From the NCBI RefSeq assembly GCF_022347725.1, contig NZ_JAKRGB010000008.1, forward strand, positions 144,443 to 208,442: a stretch of 64,000 nucleotides of DNA, given 5' to 3'. The notes below the pieces were generated by a model. The model was not told the origin of the DNA and made no database searches. It saw nothing but the letters and a program-made list of their open reading frames with translations. Below are positions 1 to 8,294 of this stretch, one piece after another. The translations under genes were made by a program, and so were the position numbers. The stretch's first letter is position 1. Every line of letters begins with the position of its first letter. The stretch comes from Ruegeria sp. Ofav3-42 (GTDB taxonomy: Bacteria; Pseudomonadota; Alphaproteobacteria; Rhodobacterales; Rhodobacteraceae).

Positions 1-326
1 CGCGCCAGTGCATTACCCCAGTCAACGTTTTCGTTTCCCTTCTGGACGGGCGAGTATTTTGGCGGGACAGGCGCGTTTTGCGAAACGAAATACCCCGATC
101 GCCCTTTGGCGGTAAGGTAGTCGTTGGCCAGCAATTCCGTATAAGCCAGCGTGACCGTAATACGGCTGACCCCCAGATGCGCCGCCAGTTTACGAGACGA
201 GGGCAGCTTTTCCCCAACGTGGAATCGGCCGGACAATATGCCCTCGGCGATCATCTGCTGGATCTGCGCCTGCAGAGTGCCCTGCCCGTTCAGCTCAAGA
301 AAGAAAGTTTCGACTGATATTCCCAT
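1..326 (-). CDS. MocR/PdxR-type GntR regulator, N-terminal part (runs off left edge)
   Basis: Reading leftward from the ATG at 326 gives an open frame of 108 codons to the window edge. It begins MGISVETFFLELNGQG and contains a GntR winged-helix signature: QIQQMIAEGILSGRF, then LPSSRKLAAHLGVSRITV, then YTELLANDYLTAKGRSGYFV at about residues 18-85. This arrangement, followed by a linker (PVPPKYSPVQ), is typical of MocR-type regulators that carry a C-terminal aminotransferase-like, PLP-binding domain. That domain would lie outside the window, so the MocR assignment is inference from the N-terminal style. It is divergent from the ArsR/permease pair. The effector is unknown. Confidence 0.75.
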   Translation of the reverse strand, partial: MGISVETFFLELNGQGTLQAQIQQMIAEGILSGRFHVGEKLPSSRKLAAHLGVSRITVTLAYTELLANDYLTAKGRSGYFVSQNAPVPPKYSPVQKGNENVDWGNALA

Positions 327-429
327 GGCGCTTTATAGGGTGGACTTAAATTGAAGGCAATCTGGACTTAATTCCGTTTCGAGATTTCGTGAACAAAGCT
401 GTTGATCTGAAATCACGACTCGCCTAAAT

Positions 430-445
430 AACTAGAAATCTAGTT
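430..445. promoter_or_regulatory. palindromic operator in front of the ArsR gene
   Basis: AACTAGAAATCTAGTT is a perfect inverted repeat with 7-base arms and a 2-base centre. It ends 15 bases before the ATG of the ArsR-family gene. ArsR repressors commonly bind such AT-rich palindromes at their own promoters, so this is probably the autoregulatory site for the two-gene unit. Binding is inferred from position and symmetry only. Confidence 0.65.
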
Positions 446-460
446 TAATGGAGAAAGCGG

Positions 461-769
461 ATGTGGGAAACAGCTGCAGCAGGATTTTCTGCCATGGGGT
501 CCGAGGCCCGGCTGAAGGTTCTGAAGACGTTGGTCAGGGCCGGACAGGCTGGTTTGACCGTTGGTGAAATCCAGAATCGTACCGGGATCGCGCCGTCGAC
601 GTTGGCACATCACCTGCGGTTCCTCGCGGCCGGTGGTGTCGTCGAGCAAGAGAAAATCGGGCGCGCCACGATCAATCGCGCGAATTACGACGAGTTGAGA
701 TCCCTTGCGCAGTTCATCCTCAGCGAATGTTGCGCAGACGAAGTAGGAAAGGCCGCGAACGATGGCTGA
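461..769 (+). CDS. ArsR-family winged-helix repressor
   Basis: A 102-residue protein, normal length for the ArsR family, with a helix-turn-helix around residues 33-62 (VGEIQNRTGIAPSTLAHHLRFL). The wing region follows (VVEQEKIGRATINRANYDEL). A pair of adjacent cysteines near the C-terminus (SECCADE) could be thiol metal ligands, but the classical ELCVCDL metal box of ArsR/SmtB helix alpha-3 is absent. The gene overlaps the next one by 8 bases, so the two are translationally coupled and this protein most likely controls the permease. The inducer may be a metal or metalloid, but the sequence does not fix which. Confidence 0.85.
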   Translation: MWETAAAGFSAMGSEARLKVLKTLVRAGQAGLTVGEIQNRTGIAPSTLAHHLRFLAAGGVVEQEKIGRATINRANYDELRSLAQFILSECCADEVGKAANDG

Positions 770-1790
770 GTTGACGCAAAACCCCAAAGCCTCGACAAAG
801 GCTGTGGTCGACATGATCAAGACCCCCTGGGCGGTGATTGTGGTCATTCTGGCCCTTGTCGCCGTTCTGGACCCCGGCAACTGGGGCGAGGTCGTTATCT
901 TTGCGGGCAAAGCGCTGGCCCATACCGGCCAGTACATTCTGTTTGCCGTTCTCCTGCTGTCCTACCTCAAAGCGACGGGTGCCGAGGTGATGGTCGCGCG
1001 TGCATTCGAAGGGCGCGAGACGCGGATGATCTTTCTGGCCGCGCTGTTTGGCGGGCTCGCCCCGTTTTGCTCGTGCGAAGTCATTCCGTTCATTGCCGGA
1101 TTGCTGGCGCTTGGCGCGCCACTGTCTGCCGTCATGGCGTTCTGGCTCAGCTCGCCTTTAATCGACCCACCGACCTTGCTGATCACTGCAGGTGCCTTGG
1201 GTTGGCCGTTTGCAATCGGTAAAGCCATCGCTGCTGTAGCGCTGGGTCTGTTTGGCGGTTTTGTTGTTCGCGCTCTGATGCGGAGCGGCGCTTTTGCCCA
1301 GCCTTTGCGCGAATACAAACCGGCTGGATGCGGTTGCGGCCCCAAACAGGACGGCAAAGCGGTCTGGAAGTTCTGGCAGGAACCCGAACGCCGTCAGCGG
1401 TTCCGGTCCGAGTTCGTCCACAACGGGCTGTTCCTACTGAAATGGCTTGCGCTGGCCTATGTGCTCGAGGCGCTGCTGGTCAGCTACGTCCCTGCCGATC
1501 TGATCGCTCGTGTGGTTGGTGGTGAGGGTGTTGTGCCCATCGTCATCGCGGCACTGGTCGGGATGCCCGCTTACCTGAACTCCTACGTCGCACCGCCGTT
1601 GCTGGCAGGATTGACCGAACAGGGGATGAGCGCAGGTGCTGCGATGTCCTTCATGGTCGCAGGTGCGGTCAGCTCGATCCCGGCGATGGCAGCTGTCTGG
1701 TCGCTGGTGAAACCGCGGGTCTTCGCGACCTACTTGGGGCTGGGGATCACCGGAGCCATAATCGCAGGCATCCTGTTCCAGATGGTCTGA
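762..1790 (+). CDS. ArsP/DUF318-type metal(loid) permease
   Basis: A 342-residue polytopic membrane protein with about eight hydrophobic segments. It carries the FCSCEVIP motif at about residues 102-109, a hallmark of the UPF0718/DUF318 permease family, which includes ArsP-type organoarsenical and related metal exporters. The second half repeats the pattern (VGMPAYLNSYVAPPLLAG), as expected for an internally duplicated permease. A central cytoplasmic loop holds a cysteine pair in CGCGPKQDG that could bind metal. The overlapping upstream ArsR gene and a strong terminator just after the stop define a two-gene resistance or homeostasis unit. The substrate cannot be told from sequence. Confidence 0.8.
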   Translation: MAELTQNPKASTKAVVDMIKTPWAVIVVILALVAVLDPGNWGEVVIFAGKALAHTGQYILFAVLLLSYLKATGAEVMVARAFEGRETRMIFLAALFGGLAPFCSCEVIPFIAGLLALGAPLSAVMAFWLSSPLIDPPTLLITAGALGWPFAIGKAIAAVALGLFGGFVVRALMRSGAFAQPLREYKPAGCGCGPKQDGKAVWKFWQEPERRQRFRSEFVHNGLFLLKWLALAYVLEALLVSYVPADLIARVVGGEGVVPIVIAALVGMPAYLNSYVAPPLLAGLTEQGMSAGAAMSFMVAGAVSSIPAMAAVWSLVKPRVFATYLGLGITGAIIAGILFQMV

Positions 1791-1798
1791 ACCAAAAA

Positions 1799-1830
1799 CC
1801 GCCCGGTCTTGAAGCCGGGCGGATTTCTTT
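1799..1830 (+). terminator. rho-independent terminator after the permease gene
   Basis: CCGCCCGG at 1799-1806 pairs perfectly with CCGGGCGG at 1815-1822 across an 8-base loop. A T-rich tract follows (ATTTCTTT). The stop codon of the opposite-strand gene lies in the T tract, so two convergent units meet here. Confidence 0.8.
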
Positions 1831-2218
1831 AACCGGTTTCGCAATAACGCGGCAGTTTGAACCGATACCGCGCTTCGCCGCTGTCCACATAGACACGCTT
1901 TTCGATACAGGCCGTTGTCCCAATCGATTGGGATATCGGAGCCTCAGTCGATGTTACCGAAGTCGCGGACCCGTCCGGCAGTCGGACCGAAGCGATGACA
2001 CCGTTCTTGAGATCACCGTTGATCGGCGTAGCCGACAAGACATCGACCGTCATGAAGGTTTCGTGCTCATGCTCGCCGCTGTCGTTGAAGATCAACAACC
2101 CTGCGGCAACCACGATCACGCCCAAGCCGCCCACCAGCGGCAGTCCCCAGGTTTTCACAAAAGCGTAAATCGAAACAGCGCGATGCGGTCCGAACAGTTT
2201 GGAAAGAAGGTTCAGCAT
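1829..2218 (-). CDS. single-pass membrane protein of unknown function
   Basis: A 129-residue protein with a short cytoplasmic N-terminus, one hydrophobic segment at about residues 27-45 (LPLVGGLGVIVVAAGLLIF) and a C-terminal domain of about 80 residues presumably outside the membrane. That domain has two cysteines (ACIEKRVYV and PRYCETG) and reads like a small beta-rich fold. No family was recognised. It lies downstream of trcR on the same strand, separated by a terminator hairpin, so it probably has its own promoter or relies on read-through. Confidence 0.6.
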   Translation of the reverse strand: MLNLLSKLFGPHRAVSIYAFVKTWGLPLVGGLGVIVVAAGLLIFNDSGEHEHETFMTVDVLSATPINGDLKNGVIASVRLPDGSATSVTSTEAPISQSIGTTACIEKRVYVDSGEARYRFKLPRYCETG

Positions 2219-2229
2219 GGTCTTCTCGT

Positions 2230-2260
2230 AAAAAAGCCCCGGTCCGTTCGGGCCGGGGCT
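2230..2260 (-). terminator. terminator downstream of trcR
   Basis: On the minus strand AGCCCCGG (2260-2253) pairs with CCGGGGCT (2242-2235), followed directly by a run of T (2234-2230). It lies 10 bases after the trcR stop codon. Confidence 0.8.
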
Positions 2261-2269
2261 GTCTGTGCC

Positions 2270-3031
2270 TTAGGGGCGCAGATCGTCTTCGTCTTCGTCC
2301 TCAGCACCGCCCTTGGGCAGGTTAAAGAAGCTGTCGGCATCGATGACCGGTTCGTCCTCTTTCTCTTCCGCGGGCTCGTCGGACAGCGAGAAGGTTTCCA
2401 GACCCTCAATGGCCGTCGGGATTTTGGGTGCTGCGTCCATCTCCAGCGACTGCTCGGTCGAAACCAGCTTGCGGCGCTCGTCATCGCTCATGACGCCACC
2501 TTCGGCCGCTTTCTTGGCCGCGGCCTTCTGAACGATCGCGTCCAGCTCGGACTGTTTACACAGGCCCAGCGCAACCGGGTCGATCGGCTGCATGTTGGCG
2601 ATATTCCAGTGGGTGCGCTCGCGGATCGACTGGATGGTCGGCTTGGTGGTGCCGACCAGCTTGGCAATCTGACCGTCGCTGAGTTCGGGGTGGAACTTGA
2701 CCAGCCACAGGATCGAGTTTGGACGGTCCTGACGCTTGGACAGCGGGGTATAACGCGGGCCGCGGCGCTTTTCTTCGCCAGCGGCGGACGGGTTGAACTT
2801 TAGCTTCAGCTTGTGCAGCGGGTTGTTCTGCGCCGAGTCAATCTCTTCCTGCGTCAGCTGGTTGTTGGCAATCGGGTCGAACCCTTTGACGCCAGCGGCG
2901 ACGTCGCCATCTGCGATGCCCTGCACTTCAAGCTCGTGCATGCCTACGAAATCCGCGATCTGCTTGAAGCTGATCGTGGTGTTGTCCACCAGCCATACGG
3001 CTGTTGCCTTGGCCATAAGCGGTTTTGCCAT
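2270..3031 (-). CDS. trcR: TrcR/DUF1013 family cell-cycle regulator
   Basis: A 253-residue protein matching the DUF1013 family, now called TrcR, which is restricted to alphaproteobacteria and linked to cell-cycle transcription. Two helix-turn-helix-like blocks are visible: one near the N-terminus (ISFKQIADFVGMHELEVQGI) and one around residues 120-140 (LSDGQIAKLVGTTKPTIQSI). The first 170 residues look like the conserved core. The last 80 residues are acidic and low in complexity, ending EDEDEDDLRP. The gene is divergent from the RNase T2 gene, with a 130-base shared promoter region. The family assignment is by recognition of the conserved N-terminal sequence. Confidence 0.8.
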   Translation of the reverse strand: MAKPLMAKATAVWLVDNTTISFKQIADFVGMHELEVQGIADGDVAAGVKGFDPIANNQLTQEEIDSAQNNPLHKLKLKFNPSAAGEEKRRGPRYTPLSKRQDRPNSILWLVKFHPELSDGQIAKLVGTTKPTIQSIRERTHWNIANMQPIDPVALGLCKQSELDAIVQKAAAKKAAEGGVMSDDERRKLVSTEQSLEMDAAPKIPTAIEGLETFSLSDEPAEEKEDEPVIDADSFFNLPKGGAEDEDEDDLRP

Positions 3032-3161
3032 CAGCCCGTCTCCTATAAATACATCTGTCCCGTCGCCGGAATTCGGCGGCCCCGTGGTCTTGGGGCAGGT
3101 TTCCGTTGTCGGGGAACTTGGGCTGTATATAGTCGCGCCAAGGCAAGAAGGGAAGAGGCGA

Positions 3162-3791
3162 ATGCGCTGGGTAGTTTTGTGGGTGTTCAGTGCTGTGGCG
3201 GTGCTGGCCGATGGGGAAAAGGCGGGCGAGTTCGACTACTATGTCCTGTCGCTCAGCTGGTCGCCCAACTGGTGCGCCCGCGAAGGCGACGCGCGAGGAT
3301 CGGACCAATGCGACGCCCGGCATGACCACGGCTGGATTCTGCATGGTCTCTGGCCTCAGTACCATCAGGGCTGGCCAGCCTATTGCCGCACGCCCGAGGC
3401 ACCGCCCTCGCGCGCCATGACCCGCGAAATGACAGATATTCAGGGCAGTTCCGGTTTGGCGTGGCATCAGTGGAAAAAGCACGGCACCTGCTCGGGCCTC
3501 AGCGCGCCCGACTACTTCGCACTGTCGCGGCTGGCTTATAAGCGCGTTGAGCGGCCGCAGGTGTTTCGAAAGCTGGATGCTTCGGTGAAACTGCCCGCGT
3601 CGGTCGTCGAGGACGCCTTTGTGAAAGCCAATCCCGGCCTCGAACGCGACATGATCACCGTGACCTGCAAGCAGGGGTATATCGAAGAGGTCCGTCTGTG
3701 CCTGTCGCGCGATCTTGAACCTGTCCCCTGTGGCCGAGACGTGATCCGCGACTGTACGGCGAAGGACGCCCTGTTCGATCCGATTCGTTAG
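3162..3791 (+). CDS. secreted ribonuclease T2 family protein
   Basis: A 209-residue protein with a signal peptide (MRWVVLWVFSAVAVLADG), so probably periplasmic. It carries both catalytic segments of RNase T2: CAS I HGLWP at residues 61-65 and CAS II WHQWKKHGTC at residues 101-110, with the two active-site histidines and the lysine/glutamine context intact. Several cysteines outside the motifs could form disulfides. The open frame extends much further upstream, but that part overlaps the divergent trcR gene; the ATG at 3162 after AAGGGAAGAGG gives a proper signal peptide and was chosen. The family degrades RNA through a 2',3'-cyclic phosphate. Its stop overlaps the convergent neighbour by 4 bases. 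Confidence 0.88.
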   Translation: MRWVVLWVFSAVAVLADGEKAGEFDYYVLSLSWSPNWCAREGDARGSDQCDARHDHGWILHGLWPQYHQGWPAYCRTPEAPPSRAMTREMTDIQGSSGLAWHQWKKHGTCSGLSAPDYFALSRLAYKRVERPQVFRKLDASVKLPASVVEDAFVKANPGLERDMITVTCKQGYIEEVRLCLSRDLEPVPCGRDVIRDCTAKDALFDPIR

Positions 3792-4276
3792 AGTTTCTTG
3801 TTCTGGCAGTCCCGCGCATATTCCAGCGCTTTGGCGGTGCCATTCAGATCAATCGCCATCACCGTCTCACCCGCCGGGTTGTAGACGGTCATTGTCTTGT
3901 TCTTAGCAATAGCATTCACGAAGTTGCGGTCGGTGAAAAACACCGTCGCGCCCGGCACTCGATCCTGCTTGAAACCAATGGCGGTGGCGTCAAAGCTTTG
4001 ACCATCCAGTTCAAACCGGATCGGATAGCTCTGCCCTGGTTCGATATCGCCCCAGGCCTTGTTGTAGACGGTGAAATACCCGCGATTGTCCAGCGCGTCA
4101 TAACCCAGCCGTACGACCGAGAGGTCCTGATAGATTGTCTGGATCAGACACCCGTTGCCGAGCGCGGGGTCCATCATGATGTTCCAGCCTTCGACAAAAC
4201 CCTTATCGATGAGTTCCTGCGAAAGAGCGGCGGTTGCGGTGAAGGCGGCGAAGGTGACGGCGAGAAGGCGGGGCAC
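3788..4276 (-). CDS. secreted protein of unknown function
   Basis: A 162-residue protein with a clear signal peptide (MPRLLAVTFAAFTATAALSQ) and a mature domain of about 140 residues. Only two cysteines are present in the mature part (NGCLIQ and RDCQNKK), which could form one disulfide across the domain. No catalytic motif is seen. It overlaps the 3' end of the RNase T2 gene tail-to-tail by 4 bases. Family not recognised; a periplasmic role is inferred from the signal peptide. Confidence 0.65.
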   Translation of the reverse strand: MPRLLAVTFAAFTATAALSQELIDKGFVEGWNIMMDPALGNGCLIQTIYQDLSVVRLGYDALDNRGYFTVYNKAWGDIEPGQSYPIRFELDGQSFDATAIGFKQDRVPGATVFFTDRNFVNAIAKNKTMTVYNPAGETVMAIDLNGTAKALEYARDCQNKKL

Positions 4277-4433
4277 GCAAAAGTCCTTTTGAAATCAAGT
4301 TGTCACCTATTCTACCGGCAAACAAGTATGGTCGAATAGCAAAAAATCCAACAAGTTGTGACTGCTTTGCAAATTGATTAACTACTTGCACTCGCGTCGT
4401 TATTTCGCCGCAATTTGAGCTTTCAGTAGCCGC

Positions 4434-5069
4434 ATGGATCCGTTGCGACGCTTTTCCCGATATGTCTGGCTGATCGTGAGCGACCTCCCACTGATAAGTT
4501 GGCAGCGATTGCTTCCGGCTTTAGTGCTTACCAGCGTCTGGACTGCTTTAACGTTCTTGCGCGTCCCGGCAGCCAAGTCGTTTGTTTGGGCTTGCGTATT
4601 GGCGCAAGTGGCTCTGATCTGGCGAATCCTGCCCACCACCGTGCGCAGGCAGGGAAAGGTCGCCAAAGACCTTAGAACCAATATGTGTGTGGTTCTTACG
4701 ATTTGGCTGAGTGTTCTGGCCGTACAGATATGTTTTATGAATCCTTTGATCAGCCACCGCATAGTCAGCATCTATTGCGGGCTTTACATCATCGTTATGG
4801 TTTGCGGCACGGCTGGCGATACAGTGTTTCTGGATAGATTTGCACCGACACCGAAAGACACTAAAGTTTCAATCGCGTTTCGTGCAAATATCCTAAAATT
4901 GCAGGCGTTTGTCGCGTTTCTGGCTCTGATCGTCAATGAAACTTTGGTCAAAATAGAAGCGCCGTTAGGGGCACGTATCGCCACGTTTTCGTTGTTGCCG
5001 ATCTTTCTTTTTTATTTCCATGGTATTGCGTTGCGTTTGACATACCCGCCTCTGGATGACGAGGAGTAA
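4434..5069 (+). CDS. polytopic membrane protein of unknown function
   Basis: A 211-residue protein with about six hydrophobic stretches (for example LLPALVLTSVWTALTFL, IWLSVLAVQICFM, IATFSLLPIFLFYFHGIAL) and basic inter-helix loops. No known motif was recognised. Its codon use (ttgcgc, ttt-rich) is less G+C-biased than that of recR or dnaX, which may point to a recently acquired or weakly expressed gene. It is isolated: divergent from the secreted protein upstream and convergent with recR downstream. Confidence 0.6.
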   Translation: MDPLRRFSRYVWLIVSDLPLISWQRLLPALVLTSVWTALTFLRVPAAKSFVWACVLAQVALIWRILPTTVRRQGKVAKDLRTNMCVVLTIWLSVLAVQICFMNPLISHRIVSIYCGLYIIVMVCGTAGDTVFLDRFAPTPKDTKVSIAFRANILKLQAFVAFLALIVNETLVKIEAPLGARIATFSLLPIFLFYFHGIALRLTYPPLDDEE

Positions 5070-5154
5070 GGCGGCGTCCCTGCCAGAGTGCGTAATACCG
5101 AGAAACAGCGAAGGTTTGCGGGCGGTGGTCTGGCCGTAACGGCTTTGCAATCGC

Positions 5155-5748
5155 CTACAGTTCCTTCCGCGCCCGTAGAGCAGCCGTAATCGTCCCGTCA
5201 TCCAGATAATCCAGCTCGCCCCCGATCGGCACACCCTGCGCCAGTGAGGTCAGGCGGACCTGCCCCTCCAACTGATCGGCGATGTAATGGGCGGTAGTCT
5301 GGCCATCGACGGTGGCGTTCAGGGCCAGAATGACCTCGGAAATCCCCTCGGCCAACACCCGATCCTTGAGGCGTGGAATGCGCAACTCGTCCGGACCAAC
5401 CCCGTCCAGCGCCGAAAGCGTTCCGCCCAGAACGTGATAGCGGCCTTTGAAAACCCCGGCACGCTCCATCGCCCAGAGGTCGGCGACGTCCTCGACCACG
5501 CACAGCTCTCCGGTTGCGCGGTCCTCGCTGTCGCAGATGTCACAGATGTCGGTGGTGCCGACATTTCCGCAGTTCAGGCATTCACGGGCGGTGATGGCCA
5601 CTTGTTGCATTGCGTCGGAAAGGGGTGTCAGCAACAGGGCGCGTTTACGGATCAGGTGCAGAACGGCTCGGCGGGCCGAGCGGGGGCCGAGGCCCGGCAG
5701 CTTGGCCATCAGGTCGATCAGATTGTCGATGTCGCTGTTCGAACTCAC
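5155..5748 (-). CDS. recR: recombination mediator RecR
   Basis: A 197-residue protein, normal RecR length. It has the N-terminal helix-hairpin-helix region ([20 protein letters not shown]), the four-cysteine zinc motif ([16 protein letters not shown] at about residues 57-72) and a Toprim domain ([15 protein letters not shown] and later [19 protein letters not shown]). RecR works with RecF and RecO to load RecA at gaps. It lies downstream of dnaX and ybaB on the same strand, the widely conserved dnaX-ybaB-recR order, with a terminator hairpin between ybaB and recR. Confidence 0.96.
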   Translation of the reverse strand: MSSNSDIDNLIDLMAKLPGLGPRSARRAVLHLIRKRALLLTPLSDAMQQVAITARECLNCGNVGTTDICDICDSEDRATGELCVVEDVADLWAMERAGVFKGRYHVLGGTLSALDGVGPDELRIPRLKDRVLAEGISEVILALNATVDGQTTAHYIADQLEGQVRLTSLAQGVPIGGELDYLDDGTITAALRARKEL

Positions 5749-5763
5749 CGCGCGTGCTCCTGC

Positions 5764-5793
5764 AAAAGGGCCGGGCTTGGGTGCCCGGCCTTT
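5764..5793 (-). terminator. hairpin between ybaB and recR
   Basis: On the minus strand GGCCGGGC (5790-5783) pairs with GCCCGGCC (5776-5769), followed by CTTTTG. It looks like a moderate intrinsic terminator or attenuator separating ybaB from recR. Confidence 0.65.
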
Positions 5794-5812
5794 AGGTCGT
5801 CAGGAGTTTCTA

Positions 5813-6157
5813 TCAGAACGGCAGCTTGATGTCTGCGGGCAGACCCATGCTTTCGGTCAGTTTTGCCATCTCTGTCTGAGAGCGATCCGCCGCTTTGGTC
5901 TGTGCGTCCTTGATGGCGGCCAGGATAAGGTCTTCGACAACTTCCTTGTCGTCGCCGTTGAAGATCGACGGGTCGATATCCAGACCTTTCAGCTCGCCTT
6001 TTGCTGTGGCGGTGGCTTTAACCAGACCTGCACCGGATTCGCCGACAACCATGATGTTGTTCAGCTCTTCCTGCATATCGGTCATCTTGGTCTGCAAGTC
6101 TTGTGCAGATTTCATCATCTTGGCCATGTCGCCCAGACCGCCGAGTCCTTTGAGCAT
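5813..6157 (-). CDS. ybaB: YbaB/EbfC family nucleoid-associated protein
   Basis: A 114-residue protein with the typical YbaB features: a glycine-rich N-terminus (LKGLGGLGDMAKMM), a long first helix rich in Gln, Met and Glu (QDLQTKMTDMQEELNNI), the GLVKATATAKGELKGLDIDPSIF core and a C-terminal helix with repeated Lys/Asp. The family binds DNA as a dimer and is almost always encoded between dnaX and recR, as here. Length and order match the family. Confidence 0.93.
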   Translation of the reverse strand: MLKGLGGLGDMAKMMKSAQDLQTKMTDMQEELNNIMVVGESGAGLVKATATAKGELKGLDIDPSIFNGDDKEVVEDLILAAIKDAQTKAADRSQTEMAKLTESMGLPADIKLPF

Positions 6158-6242
6158 CGTTATTCTCCTGTAAATCGGTTTGCCGCTTAAATACGAGGGC
6201 TATCGGCATGGTACAAGGGGAGAGGTTCTCCCGCCGGTCGTC

Positions 6243-6262
6243 AAGGTCTTTGGCAAGACCTT
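6243..6262. repeat. short hairpin next to the long palindrome
   Basis: AAGGTCTT and AAGACCTT form an 8-base perfect stem around a 4-base loop, immediately before the 43-base palindrome in the dnaX-ybaB gap. The two hairpins probably belong to one repeat unit or one structured transcript end. Confidence 0.5.
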
Positions 6263-6270
6263 TCCTCCCG

Positions 6271-6313
6271 TTGGGCCCGGCAGCGCGGGCTCTGCCCGCG
6301 CTGCCGGGCCCAA
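6271..6313. repeat. 43-base near-perfect palindrome between dnaX and ybaB
   Basis: The arm at 6271-6290 and the arm at 6294-6313 are perfect reverse complements over 20 bases, with only TCT between them. The arms are almost pure G+C. No T tract follows in either direction, so it is not a classical terminator. It resembles the dispersed G+C-rich palindromic units of many Rhodobacteraceae genomes. It sits 74 bases from the dnaX stop and could act as a transcript-stabilising or transcription-pausing element. Confidence 0.7.
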
Positions 6314-6386
6314 GGCTGCTTAGGGTGATCGGCGCAAGCCGATAGCCCGTGGCGGGCGCGGGAGTTTTCCAGTTCGCGAGCGCGGA

Positions 6387-8138
6387 TCAGTCTTCTTCGA
6401 ACGGGTCCCATTCGTCTTCGACTTCGGGAAGGGCTTCGGTTTCGACCTTGGCGGCGCGTTCTTCAGGGGTTTCGATCCTTTTGATCCGCGCCTTTGGAAA
6501 CTGCATGAGTACGGCTTGGACCAAAGGATGCTGTTCGGCCTGCGCTTTTAGCGCGAGGTCAGCCGCGTCGCGCACTTCGGCAATCGTCGCGGCATCGCCG
6601 TCCGCCACGATCGAAACGGCCCACCTGTTGCCAGTCCAGCGTTGCAAAGCCGAACCCAGCCTTTGAGGCAGATCGGTCGGCGCGTTGTCTGTGGGCGTGA
6701 ACTCGATCCGTCCGGGTTGATAGGACACAAGGCGCACGCCGTTTTCGACCTCGACCAGCAGTTTGACGTCCCGGTTTGTCCGGATCAATTCAACCACGTG
6801 TTCAAATGTCGGATAGCGCGCCAGAGCCGTTTGGATGTCTTGCGCCAGAGCTGCCGTTGGTGCCCCCGCAGGCCCGCGTTGCGCGGCAACATAGGATGAA
6901 GACGTGGCATGGACTGGTGCATGAGACGGCGCGGACACTCCGCCTCCTGGACCTCCGTTCGGCGGGGGTGGCGGCGCGTCCTGCAGCCGTTTGATCAGCT
7001 CTTCGGGGCTGGGCAAATCGGCCACGTGAGTCAGGCGAATGATGGCCATTTCGGCAGCCATCATTGCGTTGGGTGCGGCAGAGACCTCTTCCAGCGCTTT
7101 CAGCAACATCTGCCACATCCGCGTCAGAACGCGCATGGGCAGAGCCTCGGCCATTTGCTGTCCCCGCGCGCGTTCGTCGGGCGAAACGGTCGGGTCTTCG
7201 GCTGCATCGGGCGTGATTTTTACGACGGAAACCCAATGGGTGATCTCGGCCAGATCGCGCAGCACAGCTAGCGGATCGGCACCTTCGGCATATTGACCGC
7301 TCAATTCGGTCAATGCCCCCGCCGCATCGCCACGCAGGATCATGTCCGTCAGGTCCAGCACCCGGCCCCGGTCGGCAAGGCCCAGCATCGCGCGCACCTG
7401 ATCGGCGCTGGTTTCGCCCGCACCATGCGAGATTGCCTGATCCAGCAGCGAGGTTGCATCACGCGCCGAGCCCTCGGCCGCGCGGGTGATCAGCGCCAGC
7501 GCATCCTCTGCGATCTGGGCGCCTTCGGCGGCAGCGATCTTGTTCAAAAGACCGATCATGTCTTCGGGTTCGATCCGGCGCAGGTCAAACCGTTGACAGC
7601 GCGACAGAACCGTCACTGGAACTTTGCGGATTTCGGTTGTCGCGAAGATGAACTTCACATGTTCGGGCGGTTCCTCAAGCGTCTTGAGCAGTGCGTTGAA
7701 GGCACTGGTCGAGAGCATGTGAACTTCGTCGATGATGTAGATCTTGTAGCGTGCGCTCGCCGCTCGATAGCGAACGCTGTCGATTATCTCGCGGATGTCA
7801 TTCACGCCGGTCCGGCTGGCGGCGTCCATTTCCATGACGTCGACGTGGCGGCCCTCCATGATGGCCACACAATGCTCGCATTGGCCGCAGGGTTCGGTCG
7901 TCGGTTTGCCTTCACCATCAGGGCCAATACAGTTCATGCCCTTGGCGATGATCCGGGCCGTAGTGGTCTTACCTGTGCCGCGAATGCCGGTCATGATGAA
8001 AGCTTGCGCGATCCGATCCGCCTCGAACGCGTTTTTCAGCGTGCGCACCATTGCGTCCTGTCCAACCAGATCGGCAAAGGTTTCGGGGCGGTACTTGCGG
8101 GCAAGAACCTGATAGGCGGGGCTGGGCGTTTCGGTCAT
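6387..8138 (-). CDS. dnaX: DNA polymerase III subunits gamma/tau
   Basis: A 583-residue protein. The AAA+ clamp-loader core is clear: YRPETFADLVGQ at the start, Walker A GIRGTGKTT at about residues 51-59, a zinc module (CGQCEHC), Walker B IIDEVHML, the sensor-type LLKTLEEPPEHVKFIFATTE and the arginine-finger region SRCQRFD. The C-terminal 200 residues carry a proline-rich linker (PPPPPNGGPGGG) and the tau-specific domain. No long A or T slippery tract was seen, so a shorter gamma product by frameshifting is not supported here. It heads the dnaX-ybaB-recR series. Confidence 0.96.
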   Translation of the reverse strand: MTETPSPAYQVLARKYRPETFADLVGQDAMVRTLKNAFEADRIAQAFIMTGIRGTGKTTTARIIAKGMNCIGPDGEGKPTTEPCGQCEHCVAIMEGRHVDVMEMDAASRTGVNDIREIIDSVRYRAASARYKIYIIDEVHMLSTSAFNALLKTLEEPPEHVKFIFATTEIRKVPVTVLSRCQRFDLRRIEPEDMIGLLNKIAAAEGAQIAEDALALITRAAEGSARDATSLLDQAISHGAGETSADQVRAMLGLADRGRVLDLTDMILRGDAAGALTELSGQYAEGADPLAVLRDLAEITHWVSVVKITPDAAEDPTVSPDERARGQQMAEALPMRVLTRMWQMLLKALEEVSAAPNAMMAAEMAIIRLTHVADLPSPEELIKRLQDAPPPPPNGGPGGGVSAPSHAPVHATSSSYVAAQRGPAGAPTAALAQDIQTALARYPTFEHVVELIRTNRDVKLLVEVENGVRLVSYQPGRIEFTPTDNAPTDLPQRLGSALQRWTGNRWAVSIVADGDAATIAEVRDAADLALKAQAEQHPLVQAVLMQFPKARIKRIETPEERAAKVETEALPEVEDEWDPFEED

Positions 8139-8294
8139 GTCTGCTCTGTCGGATTCGTATCAGGAATGCAGCGTAGAGACCTGCGCCGCCCGCGTCCACA
8201 GCAGGCTGTGAGGAATTTGGGTTTGGACTGCATCGGGTGGGGCGATAAACCAATCGGCAGGGTCGAGTGACCGTTGCCAGAAGGAACGTAAATC

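Noticed and set aside
2793..3161. Long N-terminal extension of the RNase T2 frame
   Set aside because: It lies across the divergent trcR gene; the ATG at 3162 gives a signal peptide and a ribosome site.
6387..8138. Programmed frameshift site in dnaX
   Set aside because: The longest A/T runs on the coding strand are five bases and not followed by a clear pseudoknot or close stop, so a gamma product is not supported.
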